Assembly (NCBI RefSeq): GCF_000308635.1
Contig: NZ_BAGD01000067.1
Location: 1 to 60,427 of the forward strand
DNA from: Nocardia otitidiscaviarum NBRC 14405
GTDB lineage: Bacteria; Actinomycetota; Actinomycetes; Mycobacteriales; Mycobacteriaceae
Direction: 5' to 3'
DNA: 60,427 nt
Below the pieces are notes generated by a model, which made no database searches, had not been told where the DNA came from, and saw only the letters and a program-made list of their open reading frames with translations. Shown piece after piece: positions 53,014-60,427 of this stretch (position 1 is its first letter; each line of letters starts with the position of its first letter). Made by a program: the position numbers and the translations under genes.

Positions 53014-54498
53014 ATGAGCGATGCGCCGGAGCACGTCGATGTGCTCATTGTGGGAGCTGGACTGTCCGGAATCGGCGCCGCCTACCATCTGCAACGGGCC
53101 TTCCCGACGCGGAGCTACCTCATCCTGGAGGCGCGCGCGGCCAGCGGCGGCACCTGGGACCTGTTCCGCTACCCGGGCATTCGCTCCGATTCGGATATGT
53201 TCACCCTCGGCTACCGCTTCCGGCCCTGGTTGGGCGACAAGGCCATCGCCGACGGCGACTCGATTCTGGCCTACGTCCGCGAGACCGCCGCGGAGAACGG
53301 CATCGACCGGCGTATCCGCTACCGCCACCGGGTGATTCGCGCCGAATGGTCCTCGGTGGACGACCGGTGGACGGTCACCGCCGACCACGACGGCGAAACC
53401 CGCACCGTGACCGCGAATTTCCTGTTCTGCTGCTCCGGCTACTACCGCTACGACGAGGGCTACACCCCGGAATTCGCGGGCACCGAGCGCTTCCCCGGAC
53501 CGATCGTGCACCCGCAGCACTGGCCCGAGGATCTCGAGGTCGCCGACAAGCGGGTGCTCATCATCGGGTCCGGCGCGACCGCCGTCACCCTCGGTCCGGC
53601 GCTGGCCCGACGGGGCGCGCACGTCACCCTGCTGCAGCGGTCGCCGTCCTACATCCTGTCGCTGCCCGAGCGTGACCCGACGGTCGCGCGGCTGCGGCGC
53701 TTCCTGCCCGCCCGCACCGCCTACGGGCTGGCCCGCGCCAAGAACGTCCTCTTCAGCACCGCCATCTACCAACTGTGCCAACGGTATCCGCAGCGCATGC
53801 GGGCCTGGATCCGTGGCCTGCAGGAGAAGTGGCTGCCCGCGGGCTACGACATCGACACCCACTTCACCCCGCGCTACAACCCGTGGGATCAGCGGCTGTG
53901 CCTGGCGCCCAATGGCGATTTCTTCCGCGCCATCCGCAAGGGGCAGCTGACCATGGTGACCGACACCGTCGACACCTTCACCGAGTCCGGGCTCCGGCTC
54001 GGGTCGGGCGCGGACCTCGACGCCGATGTCATCATCACCGCGACGGGGTTGAACCTGCTGGTCTTCGGCGGTATGGAGCTGGTGGTGGACGGGCGGCCGA
54101 TATCCCTGCCCGACACCATGGCCTACAAGGCCATGATGCTGTCCGGCATCCCCAACTTCGCCTACGTGCTGGGCTACACCAACGCCTCCTGGACCCTGAA
54201 GGCCGATCTGGTGTGCGAGTACGTGGTTCGGCTGCTGAAGCATATGGACGCGCACGGCTACGCCAAGGCCACCCCGGTCCGCGATCCAGCCGTCGGCACT
54301 TCGCCCTTTTTGAACTTCGAGCCCGGCTATGTGCTGCGCGCCCTGGAGTACCTGCCCAAACAGGGCGACCGCGCACCGTGGAAGCTGACCATGAACTATC
54401 TGCGCGATCTGCCGAAACTGCGCTACGGCCGGATCACCGACGACGCCATGGTCTTCGAGCGCGCGCCCCGTGACGCACCGGCGCGCGCCGCGGGCTAG
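53014..54498 (+). CDS. Flavin-containing Baeyer-Villiger-type monooxygenase
   Basis: 494-residue FAD/NADPH monooxygenase. FAD motif VLIVGAGLSGIGAAYHLQ, the Baeyer-Villiger signature F-x-G-x3-H-x3-W as FPGPIVHPQHW, and the NADPH motif VLIIGSGATAVTLGPALARRGAHVTLLQRSP; also ATGLNLLVFGGME. Resembles MymA (Rv3083) and the steroid/ketone monooxygenase group. ATG at 53014. Overlaps the convergent TetR gene by 4 bp. Together with the aldehyde dehydrogenase and SDR downstream it could form a ketone/ester degradation set (inference). Confidence 0.92.
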   Translation: MSDAPEHVDVLIVGAGLSGIGAAYHLQRAFPTRSYLILEARAASGGTWDLFRYPGIRSDSDMFTLGYRFRPWLGDKAIADGDSILAYVRETAAENGIDRRIRYRHRVIRAEWSSVDDRWTVTADHDGETRTVTANFLFCCSGYYRYDEGYTPEFAGTERFPGPIVHPQHWPEDLEVADKRVLIIGSGATAVTLGPALARRGAHVTLLQRSPSYILSLPERDPTVARLRRFLPARTAYGLARAKNVLFSTAIYQLCQRYPQRMRAWIRGLQEKWLPAGYDIDTHFTPRYNPWDQRLCLAPNGDFFRAIRKGQLTMVTDTVDTFTESGLRLGSGADLDADVIITATGLNLLVFGGMELVVDGRPISLPDTMAYKAMMLSGIPNFAYVLGYTNASWTLKADLVCEYVVRLLKHMDAHGYAKATPVRDPAVGTSPFLNFEPGYVLRALEYLPKQGDRAPWKLTMNYLRDLPKLRYGRITDDAMVFERAPRDAPARAAG

Positions 54499-55175
54499 GC
54501 CGGATCGAAGATGCCGGGGACGGTGAGGGCGTACTCGACGTCCTCGCGGCGTCCCAGCGTCACCAGTACCCCGCGGATCATGGTGAGCCGCGCCTCCGCG
54601 ATGGCCTCCGGAGTCGGTTCACCGTGCGGGGCGGTGGCCGAGATCCGGTACACCACGAATTCGCAGATCTGCAGCGCCGTATCGAGATTCAGGTCGCTGG
54701 GGGCGGGGCGGCCGATCTCGGCGAATTTGGCGCGCACCAGCGCGCGGATGTCGTTCAGCGCGCTCTCGCGATAGGACGAGACCGGTGATCCGGGATCGTG
54801 TAGTTCGGCGAACAGCGGGGCCAGCATGGTGCCGTGGCCGTCGGCCCAGTACAGGTACGCCTCGATCATATTGATGCCCAGCTGCACCGGCTCCGCGCTG
54901 CGCTCCAGCGCCGCGCGCACGCCGCCGACCAGATCGTCGTTGGAGATGGTGAGCAGCGCGTGCAGCGGTTCGGTGGCATTGGCGAAGTAGCGGTAGAAGG
55001 TGGGCCGCGCCAATCCGGCCTTCTCGATGATGCGGGCGACATTGAGTCCGCGCGAACCGTGTTCGGCGAACACCTCGGAGGTGGCCAGCACGATACGGGC
55101 GCGCACCTGATCGGCCTGCTCGGCTGTTTGCGGCGGCCGTCCCCGTCGAGGAGCGGCCGTGGCGGACTGGGTCAT
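54495..55175 (-). CDS. TetR/AcrR family transcriptional regulator
   Basis: 226-residue repressor. HTH: ADQVRARIVLATSEVFAEHGSRGLNVARIIEKAGLARPTFYRYFANATEPLHALLTI; C-terminal domain VQLGINMIEAYLYWADGHGTMLAPLFAELHDPG. ATG at 55175. The divergent aldehyde dehydrogenase gene starts 130 bp away and a near-perfect dyad lies between them, so it most likely controls that gene and the SDR behind it, and possibly its own expression. Confidence 0.9.
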   Translation of the reverse strand: MTQSATAAPRRGRPPQTAEQADQVRARIVLATSEVFAEHGSRGLNVARIIEKAGLARPTFYRYFANATEPLHALLTISNDDLVGGVRAALERSAEPVQLGINMIEAYLYWADGHGTMLAPLFAELHDPGSPVSSYRESALNDIRALVRAKFAEIGRPAPSDLNLDTALQICEFVVYRISATAPHGEPTPEAIAEARLTMIRGVLVTLGRREDVEYALTVPGIFDPA

Positions 55176-55228
55176 TTCACAAACCCCCGCGGAGCGCTTG
55201 ACATGAGGTGCGTCACGTCTATTAATCT

Positions 55229-55257
55229 AACATCAGTGTTCGCGTAACACTGGTGTT
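55229..55257. promoter_or_regulatory. TetR operator upstream of aldehyde dehydrogenase
   Basis: CAGTGTT-CGCGT-AACACTG (55234-55252) is a perfect 7-bp inverted repeat, extended on each side by AACA/TGTT after one mismatched base. It lies in the TetR/aldehyde-dehydrogenase intergenic gap just before the latter's start region. Very likely the binding site of the adjacent TetR protein. Confidence 0.8.
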
Positions 55258-55305
55258 CAGCAAATAGCGGGTGCGCCCGCGATCCACCCACCGAGAGGGC
55301 GACCA

Positions 55306-56877
55306 ATGACGACTGCCCCGCAGCTCGCCGCCGCCGATGCGCTTCCCTTCGACCTCGTGCAGCGCCTGCTGACCCATGCGCGCGCGGGCGGCCGGCCGTC
55401 CGTGGAGGTCTTCGCACCCGCCACCGGCGCCAAGATCGTCGATCTGCCGCAGTCCGCCACCGCCGATATCGACGCCGCCTTCGCCACCGCCCGCGAGGCG
55501 CAGCGGGAATGGGCGCGCACCCCGATCGCCGACCGCGTGGCCGTGCTGCGCCGCATCCACGACCTGGTGCTCGCCGAACAGGACGTGATCCTCGATATCG
55601 TGCAGACCGAGACCGGCAAGTCCCGGGTGCACGCCTTCGACGAGGTCAGCGATGTGGCCGTGAACGCGCGCTACTACGCCGCCGAGGCCAAGAAGCTGCT
55701 CGCCCGCCGCACCCCGCGCGGCGTCATGCCGCTGCTCACCCAGGTGGAGGTGCTGAACCGGCCCAAGGGCGTGGTCGCGGTCATCTCGCCGTGGAACTAC
55801 CCGCTCGCCCTGGCCGCCTCCGACGCCCTGCCCGCCCTGGTCGCCGGCAATGCCGTCATCGCGCGGCCGGACAATCAGACCGCGCTCACCGCACTGTGGG
55901 CCATCGATATCGCCGAGCGCGCCGGACTGCCCAAGGGGTTGTGGCAGGCGGTGCTGGGCCGCGGTCGCGAGATCGGCGGCCAGGTGATCGAGCGCGCCGA
56001 CTATGTCGACTACACCGGATCCAGCGCCACCGGCCGCACCATCGCCCAGCAGGCGGGGGAGCGGCTCATCGGTTACTCCCTGGAGCTGGGCGGCAAGAAT
56101 CCGCTGCTGGTGCTGGACGACGCGGATGTCTCCGCCGCCGCCAAGATCGCGGTGCGGGCCTGCTTCGCCTCGGCCGGACAGCTGTGTGAATCCATCGAGC
56201 GCATCTACGTGCACGACAGCGTCTACGACCGTTTCGTCACCGAATTCGCCGAGAACACCCGCACACTCACCCTCGGCAAGGAGCGCGACTTCTCCTACGA
56301 GGTCGGTTCGCTCACCTTCCAGCGCCAGATCGACACCGTCGCAGCGCATGTCGACGACGCGGTGGCCAAGGGCGCGACCGTGCGCGCGGGCGGGCGGGCG
56401 CGTCCGGATCTGGGTCCGTACTTCTACGAGCCCACCATCCTCGAAGGGGTGCGCGAGGGGATGACCGTCTACCGCGAGGAGACCTTCGGGCCGGTCGTCT
56501 CCGTCTACCGCGTCAGTAGTGACGACGAGGCGGTGCATCAGGCGAACGACACCGCCTACGGGCTCAATGCCAGTGTGTGGAGCCGGGATACCGATCGCGG
56601 ACGTGCCGTGGCGGCGCGCATCCACGCCGGATCGGTGAATGTTAACGAGGGCTTCATCGCGGCCTGGGGATCGGTGGCCGCGCCCTCGGGCGGACTGGGC
56701 ATCTCCGGGACCGGGCGGCGGCACGGACCGGAAGGTCTGCTGAAATACGTCGACACCCAGACCATCGCTGTGCAGCGCGTCCTGCCCATCGCACCGCTGC
56801 CCGGTATGTCGGAGAAGCTCTGGGCCAAGACCATGACGCTGTTCCTCACCACCATGAAGACATTGCGGCAGAAGTGA
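55306..56877 (+). CDS. NAD(P)-dependent aldehyde dehydrogenase (succinate-semialdehyde type)
   Basis: 523-residue aldehyde dehydrogenase. Catalytic E260 in SLELGGKNPLLVLDD and nucleophile C294 in CFASAGQLCESIERIYV, 34 residues apart as in the family; also VISPWNYPLALAASDALPALVAGNAVI and EETFGPVVSVYRV. It resembles the actinobacterial succinate-semialdehyde dehydrogenase group (GabD2-like), and may act on other aldehydes. ATG at 55306. The SDR gene follows 31 bp later, so they share an operon under the TetR operator. Confidence 0.92.
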   Translation: MTTAPQLAAADALPFDLVQRLLTHARAGGRPSVEVFAPATGAKIVDLPQSATADIDAAFATAREAQREWARTPIADRVAVLRRIHDLVLAEQDVILDIVQTETGKSRVHAFDEVSDVAVNARYYAAEAKKLLARRTPRGVMPLLTQVEVLNRPKGVVAVISPWNYPLALAASDALPALVAGNAVIARPDNQTALTALWAIDIAERAGLPKGLWQAVLGRGREIGGQVIERADYVDYTGSSATGRTIAQQAGERLIGYSLELGGKNPLLVLDDADVSAAAKIAVRACFASAGQLCESIERIYVHDSVYDRFVTEFAENTRTLTLGKERDFSYEVGSLTFQRQIDTVAAHVDDAVAKGATVRAGGRARPDLGPYFYEPTILEGVREGMTVYREETFGPVVSVYRVSSDDEAVHQANDTAYGLNASVWSRDTDRGRAVAARIHAGSVNVNEGFIAAWGSVAAPSGGLGISGTGRRHGPEGLLKYVDTQTIAVQRVLPIAPLPGMSEKLWAKTMTLFLTTMKTLRQK

Positions 56878-56908
56878 TCTGCCACTCGAGACAGGGGTAC
56901 ACACGGGT

Positions 56909-57736
56909 ATGAAGGACGTAGCGGGCAAGAAGGTCCTGATCACCGGGGCCGCGATGGGACTGGGTAAGTCGTTCGCGGTCCGTGCGGTCCGGGAGCGCGC
57001 CGCCGACGTGGTGCTGTGGGACATCAACGAGGAGACGCTCAAGGAGACCGTCGCCGAACTGAGCGCCCTCGGCAGCAGCCGCATCCACCACTACGTGGTC
57101 GACGTCTCCGATCAGCAGGCCATCCGGGATGCGGGCACGTCGGTGCGCACCGAGGTCGGCGATATCGACGTGCTGGTCAACAACGCGGGCATCGTGCGCG
57201 GCAACGGCTACTTCTGGGAGACCGAGAACCGCGGCGACATCGACAAGACCATGGCGATCAATTCGCTCGCGCCCATGTACGTCACCCTCGAGTTCCTACC
57301 CGCCATGGTGGCGAACAAAGGCACTGAAGCGCGGGTCATGACCATCGCCTCGTCGGCCGGACTGGTCTCGAATCCGCGCATGAGCGTGTACGCGGCCTCC
57401 AAATGGGCGGCGCTGGGCTGGTCGGATTCGGTGCGACTCGAACTGGAGCAGTCCGGCAACGAGCACGTGAAGGTCACCACCGTCTGCCCGACCTACATCA
57501 ATACCGGCATGTTCGACGGGGCCAAGGGTTTCTGGTTCACCCCCATCCTCGAGCAGGAGAAGGTGGTCGACACCTCCTGGACGGAGATGAAGAAGGGCTC
57601 GGCGCTGGTGGTCATGCCGTGGACCTCGCGATTGAACCGTGCCATCACCGGCCTGCTCCCGCTGAAGGTGCGCGACTTCTACCTCAATACGGTCGGCGTG
57701 TACCACTCCATGGACGAATTCCGCGGGCGGAAGTAA
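56909..57736 (+). CDS. SDR family oxidoreductase
   Basis: 275-residue short-chain dehydrogenase. Cofactor motif GKKVLITGAAMGLGKSFAVRAV (TGxxxGxG), NNAG in LVNNAGIVRGNGYF, and catalytic S...YxxxK in TIASSAGLVSNPRMSVYAASKWAALGW. The C-terminal region LKVRDFYLNTVGVYHSMDEFRGRK is characteristic of a lipid-metabolism SDR subgroup in Mycobacteriales. ATG at 56909. Second gene after the aldehyde dehydrogenase; likely oxidises or reduces the alcohol/ketone partner in the same pathway. Confidence 0.9.
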   Translation: MKDVAGKKVLITGAAMGLGKSFAVRAVRERAADVVLWDINEETLKETVAELSALGSSRIHHYVVDVSDQQAIRDAGTSVRTEVGDIDVLVNNAGIVRGNGYFWETENRGDIDKTMAINSLAPMYVTLEFLPAMVANKGTEARVMTIASSAGLVSNPRMSVYAASKWAALGWSDSVRLELEQSGNEHVKVTTVCPTYINTGMFDGAKGFWFTPILEQEKVVDTSWTEMKKGSALVVMPWTSRLNRAITGLLPLKVRDFYLNTVGVYHSMDEFRGRK

Positions 57737-57770
57737 AGAGTCGGCCGCGCGGCGGGAACGCTCGGCGGGG

Positions 57771-57804
57771 CGATCGGCCGCTCAGCAGTCGCAGCTGCCG
57801 ATCG
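57771..57804. terminator. Hairpin between convergent SDR and DUF1254 genes
   Basis: CGATCGGC (57771-57778) pairs perfectly with GCCGATCG (57797-57804) around an 18-nt loop. It lies between the ends of two convergent genes and may stop transcription in both directions. No T-run is present. Confidence 0.55.
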
Positions 57805-57860
57805 TGCCGGATCGCCCGGTGAGCGATCTTCCGGTAGTGGGGCACACCCCCGGCAGCGGG

Positions 57861-59309
57861 TCAGTTGGTGCGGGTGATGGCGGGTGGGTTCCAGTCGCCG
57901 TCGACGATTCTCTGCTCGGGCCAGTACAGGCGCAGCATGACGTTGAAGTCTCCCGCGGCAGGTGCGGGCAGCCAGTTGGATTCTTTTTCCGCGCCGGGGT
58001 TTTCGCGTTGGATGTAGATGTCGAGTGAGCCGTCGGGGTTGGTGTGCACGTGTTCGCCGCGCACGGCGTAGCGGTTGATCGGGTTGTCGACGAAGAACCC
58101 GCGGTCGTTGTACATCGTCAGTGACCAGAAGCCCTTGACCGGCGGTACTTGGTCGGCGGGGAAATGCAGCACATAACTGTGGTCGGCGTTGAGCTGGGTG
58201 CCGGTGGCGTCGACGCGGGCTGAGGGGTAGATCGCGTCCTGGGGCAGGTTTGCGCCCAGGCCGGCGTAGGCGACCACGGCGCGGTCGGCGTAGGCGGTGC
58301 CGTAGTCACCGACTCCGGTACGTGAGATGGTCCACCCGTTGACCTCGGTGTTGCCCATGTCCTTCTCGATCTGCGCCAACGCGGTCGGCCATGCCTGTTC
58401 CCAGCGAGTGCGTTCGGGCTGCGGCAGCGAGGCGAGGTCGAGTTCGGTGTCGGGATGCCAGCCGATCGTGGCCAGCTGGGCGAGCAGTGCGTCGTCGCCG
58501 GGACGGGTCTGGTCGTGTGAGAGCGCCGCGTAGTAGAGGTCCCAGTACTGCTGCGGGGTCAGGTCGTGAATGTATTTCGCTACTTCCACTCGCGGCCAGT
58601 CGGCGTGAATGTCGGTGTTGACCGGCGGGGTGTACGCGCTACCGTAGGCGTCGAGGGGGACCGCGCTCATCTTGTCCTGAATGGCGATGACGTTGGGCAG
58701 GTCATCGGGTCCGTCGACCTGGATGCGGCCGATCATCCAGCCGGTGTCGGTGGGCAGCCGGTATTCGTGCACACCGGCGGGCAGGCTGCCGTGGAAGCCG
58801 GGGCCGACGATGGCGAACTGGTAGCCGTGCTGGTCGTCGAGGGTGCGCGGGCCTGCCGAGGCATCGACGTTGGACCACATGTCCAGGATCGGGAACAGGT
58901 GATAACGCCCGCCCATATCCGGCACGCTCACCACCAGCGGCTGCGCGGAGACGTCGAAGAACATCGACGTGTACACCGTGTCGACGTTCGGGCGCACCAC
59001 ATCAGTGAACCCGGCATCAGGCAGGAAGTGCAGGTGCCCGAGCTGGTTCATCGGCGCCGACCCGATGCCCGGGTCGGGGGCTGGATAGTTGGTTGCCTGT
59101 CGGCGGCTCACCTCCACCGAGACCAGCGGATAGGTGTAGATGTATGCCTGCACTGCCAGGTCACTCGGCGACGGCGCGGATGTCGATCCGCCCGGACTCG
59201 AGGAGGTCGAGGTATTCGTAGAACACGCCACGGCGGCCACTGCGGTCGCCGCTGCCAGACCCACTGCCACTGCTGCCCGGGCACGCCGGGCTGTCGAACT
59301 GCTGACCAC
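57861..59309 (-). CDS. DUF1254/DUF1214 domain lipoprotein
   Basis: 482-residue secreted lipoprotein. N-terminal signal ARRARAAVAVGLAAATAVAAVAC with the lipobox cysteine, then a Ser/Thr/Pro linker (TNTSTSSSPGGSTSAPSPS), the DUF1254 domain (LAVQAYIYTYPLVSVEVSRRQATNYP ... NVDTVYTSMFFDVSAQPLVVSVPDMGGRYHLFPILDMWSNV) and the C-terminal DUF1214 domain (WSLTMYNDRGFFVDNPINRYAVRGE). GTG at 59309 has AGGAGG at good spacing. Function of the family is unknown. The next gene is a divergent AraC regulator. Confidence 0.88.
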   Translation of the reverse strand: MVSSSTARRARAAVAVGLAAATAVAAVACSTNTSTSSSPGGSTSAPSPSDLAVQAYIYTYPLVSVEVSRRQATNYPAPDPGIGSAPMNQLGHLHFLPDAGFTDVVRPNVDTVYTSMFFDVSAQPLVVSVPDMGGRYHLFPILDMWSNVDASAGPRTLDDQHGYQFAIVGPGFHGSLPAGVHEYRLPTDTGWMIGRIQVDGPDDLPNVIAIQDKMSAVPLDAYGSAYTPPVNTDIHADWPRVEVAKYIHDLTPQQYWDLYYAALSHDQTRPGDDALLAQLATIGWHPDTELDLASLPQPERTRWEQAWPTALAQIEKDMGNTEVNGWTISRTGVGDYGTAYADRAVVAYAGLGANLPQDAIYPSARVDATGTQLNADHSYVLHFPADQVPPVKGFWSLTMYNDRGFFVDNPINRYAVRGEHVHTNPDGSLDIYIQRENPGAEKESNWLPAPAAGDFNVMLRLYWPEQRIVDGDWNPPAITRTN

Positions 59310-59502
59310 CGCATCCTCCTGATCAGGAATGTCACAGAGCACAGCACACACTCAGTCGCCACCGTGGTTAACTCCTCACGAGAGTAACCAGCCACTGTGC
59401 TCGATTACGGAATTTGGGCGCTGCCAATACCTTCCGACGCCTTACTCGCACCGGCCCGCACTGTCACACACCGACATCCACCTGAATGGCGAACATCTAG
59501 TT

Positions 59503-59511
59503 ACATTATGT
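59503..59511. promoter_or_regulatory. Short palindrome in DUF1254/AraC divergent gap
   Basis: ACAT-T-ATGT is a small dyad in the AT-richer part of the 243-bp gap (59310-59552) between the divergent genes. It is followed by TTGCGATA, a possible -10 for the AraC gene. Weak evidence; listed because the gap shows nothing else. Confidence 0.3.
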
Positions 59512-59552
59512 TGCGATAGCCGGACCGGGACTTGACTTCAGGAGACATCTTT

Positions 59553-60427
59553 TTGATCCACGGAGACACCGAGTTGATCCGGGGCGCCGCGCTGCAGGGC
59601 TACCCAGAGCTGGTCACCGACCTGGGCGCCGACCCCGATGCGCTGCTGGCCGCAGCGGCGATTCCGCGTGCAGCCGTCGGTAACCACGACAGTCTTCTCG
59701 GCTTCCGCGCGGTGGTGACCGCGATCGAGTCCGCGGCAAAGGCCACCGCGACCGCCGACTTCGGCCGCCGACTGGCGTTGCGGCAGGGCATCGAGATCCT
59801 CGGGCCACTCGCTGCCGCCGCGCGTACCGCACCGACCACCGGCGAAGCCTTCCGGGCACTGCACCGCTACCTACCCGTCTACAGCACCGCGATCGCCGCG
59901 ACCCTGGACCAACCGGCCGGGCAACCACTGGTCCGCTTCGAATACCGCGTCCTCACCGACAGGTTGCCCCCACACCAGCAGGTGATCGAACTAGCACTCG
60001 GCGTTGCCCTGCGCATGACGCGGCTCATCGCCGGACAGAACTACACACCGGTGTCGGTTCATTTCCCCCACCACCCGCTCACCCCGAAATCGGACTACCG
60101 CCACTACTTCGGCTGCCCAGTCCATTTCGCCGAATCATTCAGCGGCTTCCTGGTCCGCCCCGCAGACCTCACCCGCCCCCTGGCCTCGGATACAGCCGTC
60201 CGCGCGGTCGTGCAAACCTATCTCGACACCCTCACCCCACCCGCCGACGGCACCACCACCGGACCCGTTCGAACCCTCATCCGCGAACTCCTTCCCACCG
60301 GCACGGTCGACCGCGACCTCATCGCCACCCACCTGGCACTGCATCCCCGCACCCTGCAACGCCGCCTCGCCGACGAAGGCACCACCTTCGCCGCGCTCGT
60401 CGACCAGATCCGTCGCGAACAAGCCGA
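59553..60427 (+). CDS. AraC family regulator (C-terminus beyond window)
   Basis: Partial frame of about 291 codons running off the right edge. TTG at 59553 follows AGGAG by 8 nt. The N-terminal part (ELIRGAALQGYPELVTDLGADPDALLAAAAIPRAAVGNHDSLLGFRAVVTAIESAAK) matches the arabinose-binding-like domain of VirS/OruR-type AraC regulators (PF12625-like); the start of the AraC HTH is seen at the end (RTLIRELLPTGTVDRDLIATHLALHPRTLQRRLADEGTTFAALVDQIRREQA). It uses more A- and T-ending codons than its neighbours (CTA, GCA, CCA), which hints at acquisition. Likely regulates the divergent DUF1254 lipoprotein gene. Confidence 0.85.
   Translation, partial: MIHGDTELIRGAALQGYPELVTDLGADPDALLAAAAIPRAAVGNHDSLLGFRAVVTAIESAAKATATADFGRRLALRQGIEILGPLAAAARTAPTTGEAFRALHRYLPVYSTAIAATLDQPAGQPLVRFEYRVLTDRLPPHQQVIELALGVALRMTRLIAGQNYTPVSVHFPHHPLTPKSDYRHYFGCPVHFAESFSGFLVRPADLTRPLASDTAVRAVVQTYLDTLTPPADGTTTGPVRTLIRELLPTGTVDRDLIATHLALHPRTLQRRLADEGTTFAALVDQIRREQA

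Noticed and set aside
57861..60427. Right-hand end as a mobile element boundary
   Set aside because: The AraC gene has slightly different codon use, but no transposase, integrase, tRNA or flanking repeat is visible.

Overview
The window is high-GC DNA (roughly 70% G+C, strong G/C preference at third codon positions, many GTG starts, 4-8 bp gene overlaps, leaderless-looking promoters) from an actinobacterium of the Mycobacteriales, most likely Nocardia or a close relative. Nocardia is suggested by the paired 'insoluble domain' secreted proteins, the gene families present, and a gene order resembling the Mycobacterium tuberculosis Rv1841c-Rv1854c segment: two CNNM/CorC-like proteins, guaB1, a BlaR-type peptidase with BlaI, a hotdog thioesterase, the urease genes and ndh. 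That synteny is recalled from knowledge of M. tuberculosis and was not computed here.

Layout. 1-7.5 kb: an MMPL exporter (cut by the left edge) divergent from a MarR regulator; a DM13 protein; a GlxA-type AraC regulator; an HD-domain hydrolase; a hotdog-fold protein; and a DUF305 plus secreted LVIVD-repeat pair. 7.7-16.5 kb (mostly minus strand): a conserved protein of unclear function, two CNNM/CBS transporters behind a leader with competing hairpins, guaB1 (GMP reductase), a DEAD-box helicase with low-complexity inserts, and the M56 peptidase/BlaI pair with a good BlaI operator. 16.6-22.3 kb: an insertion relative to the mycobacterial order. It has an IdeR-type iron box at each end and holds an FhuF/IucC-like protein, an HTH regulator coupled to a membrane protein, a leucine-rich-like/thioredoxin fusion, a secreted protein with 17 pentapeptide repeats, a 38-residue membrane peptide and a DUF418 protein. 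Three promoter regions in this block share sequence. Two of its genes carry single-base deletions in homopolymer runs.

22.4-33.4 kb: thioesterase and ureA-ureB-ureC, then about 5.6 kb of unrelated genes (O-methyltransferase, YchJ-like, TetR/MFS pair, an amphipathic repeat membrane protein, SDR), then ureF-ureG-(about 0.5 kb)-ureD. The urease genes are complete apart from ureE, but split. 33.5-40 kb: a 29-residue ORF, a strong hairpin, two paralogous secreted proteins, type II NADH dehydrogenase, a cytochrome P450, a beta-lactamase-fold protein and a small conserved ORF. 40.2-49.9 kb: recC-recB-recD in one operon from a leaderless-type promoter; RecB carries an extra N-terminal region of about 290 disordered residues. 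49.9-60.4 kb: an alpha/beta hydrolase, an MFS/TetR pair, a Baeyer-Villiger-type monooxygenase, a TetR/aldehyde dehydrogenase/SDR cluster with a clear operator, a DUF1254/DUF1214 lipoprotein and the start of an AraC regulator cut by the right edge.

The strongest candidates for undescribed biology are the iron-box-flanked 16.6-22.3 kb block with its shared promoter elements, the structured leader in front of the CNNM genes, and the tandem amphipathic-repeat membrane protein at 29.1-29.8 kb. No tRNA, rRNA, CRISPR array or complete insertion sequence was seen.
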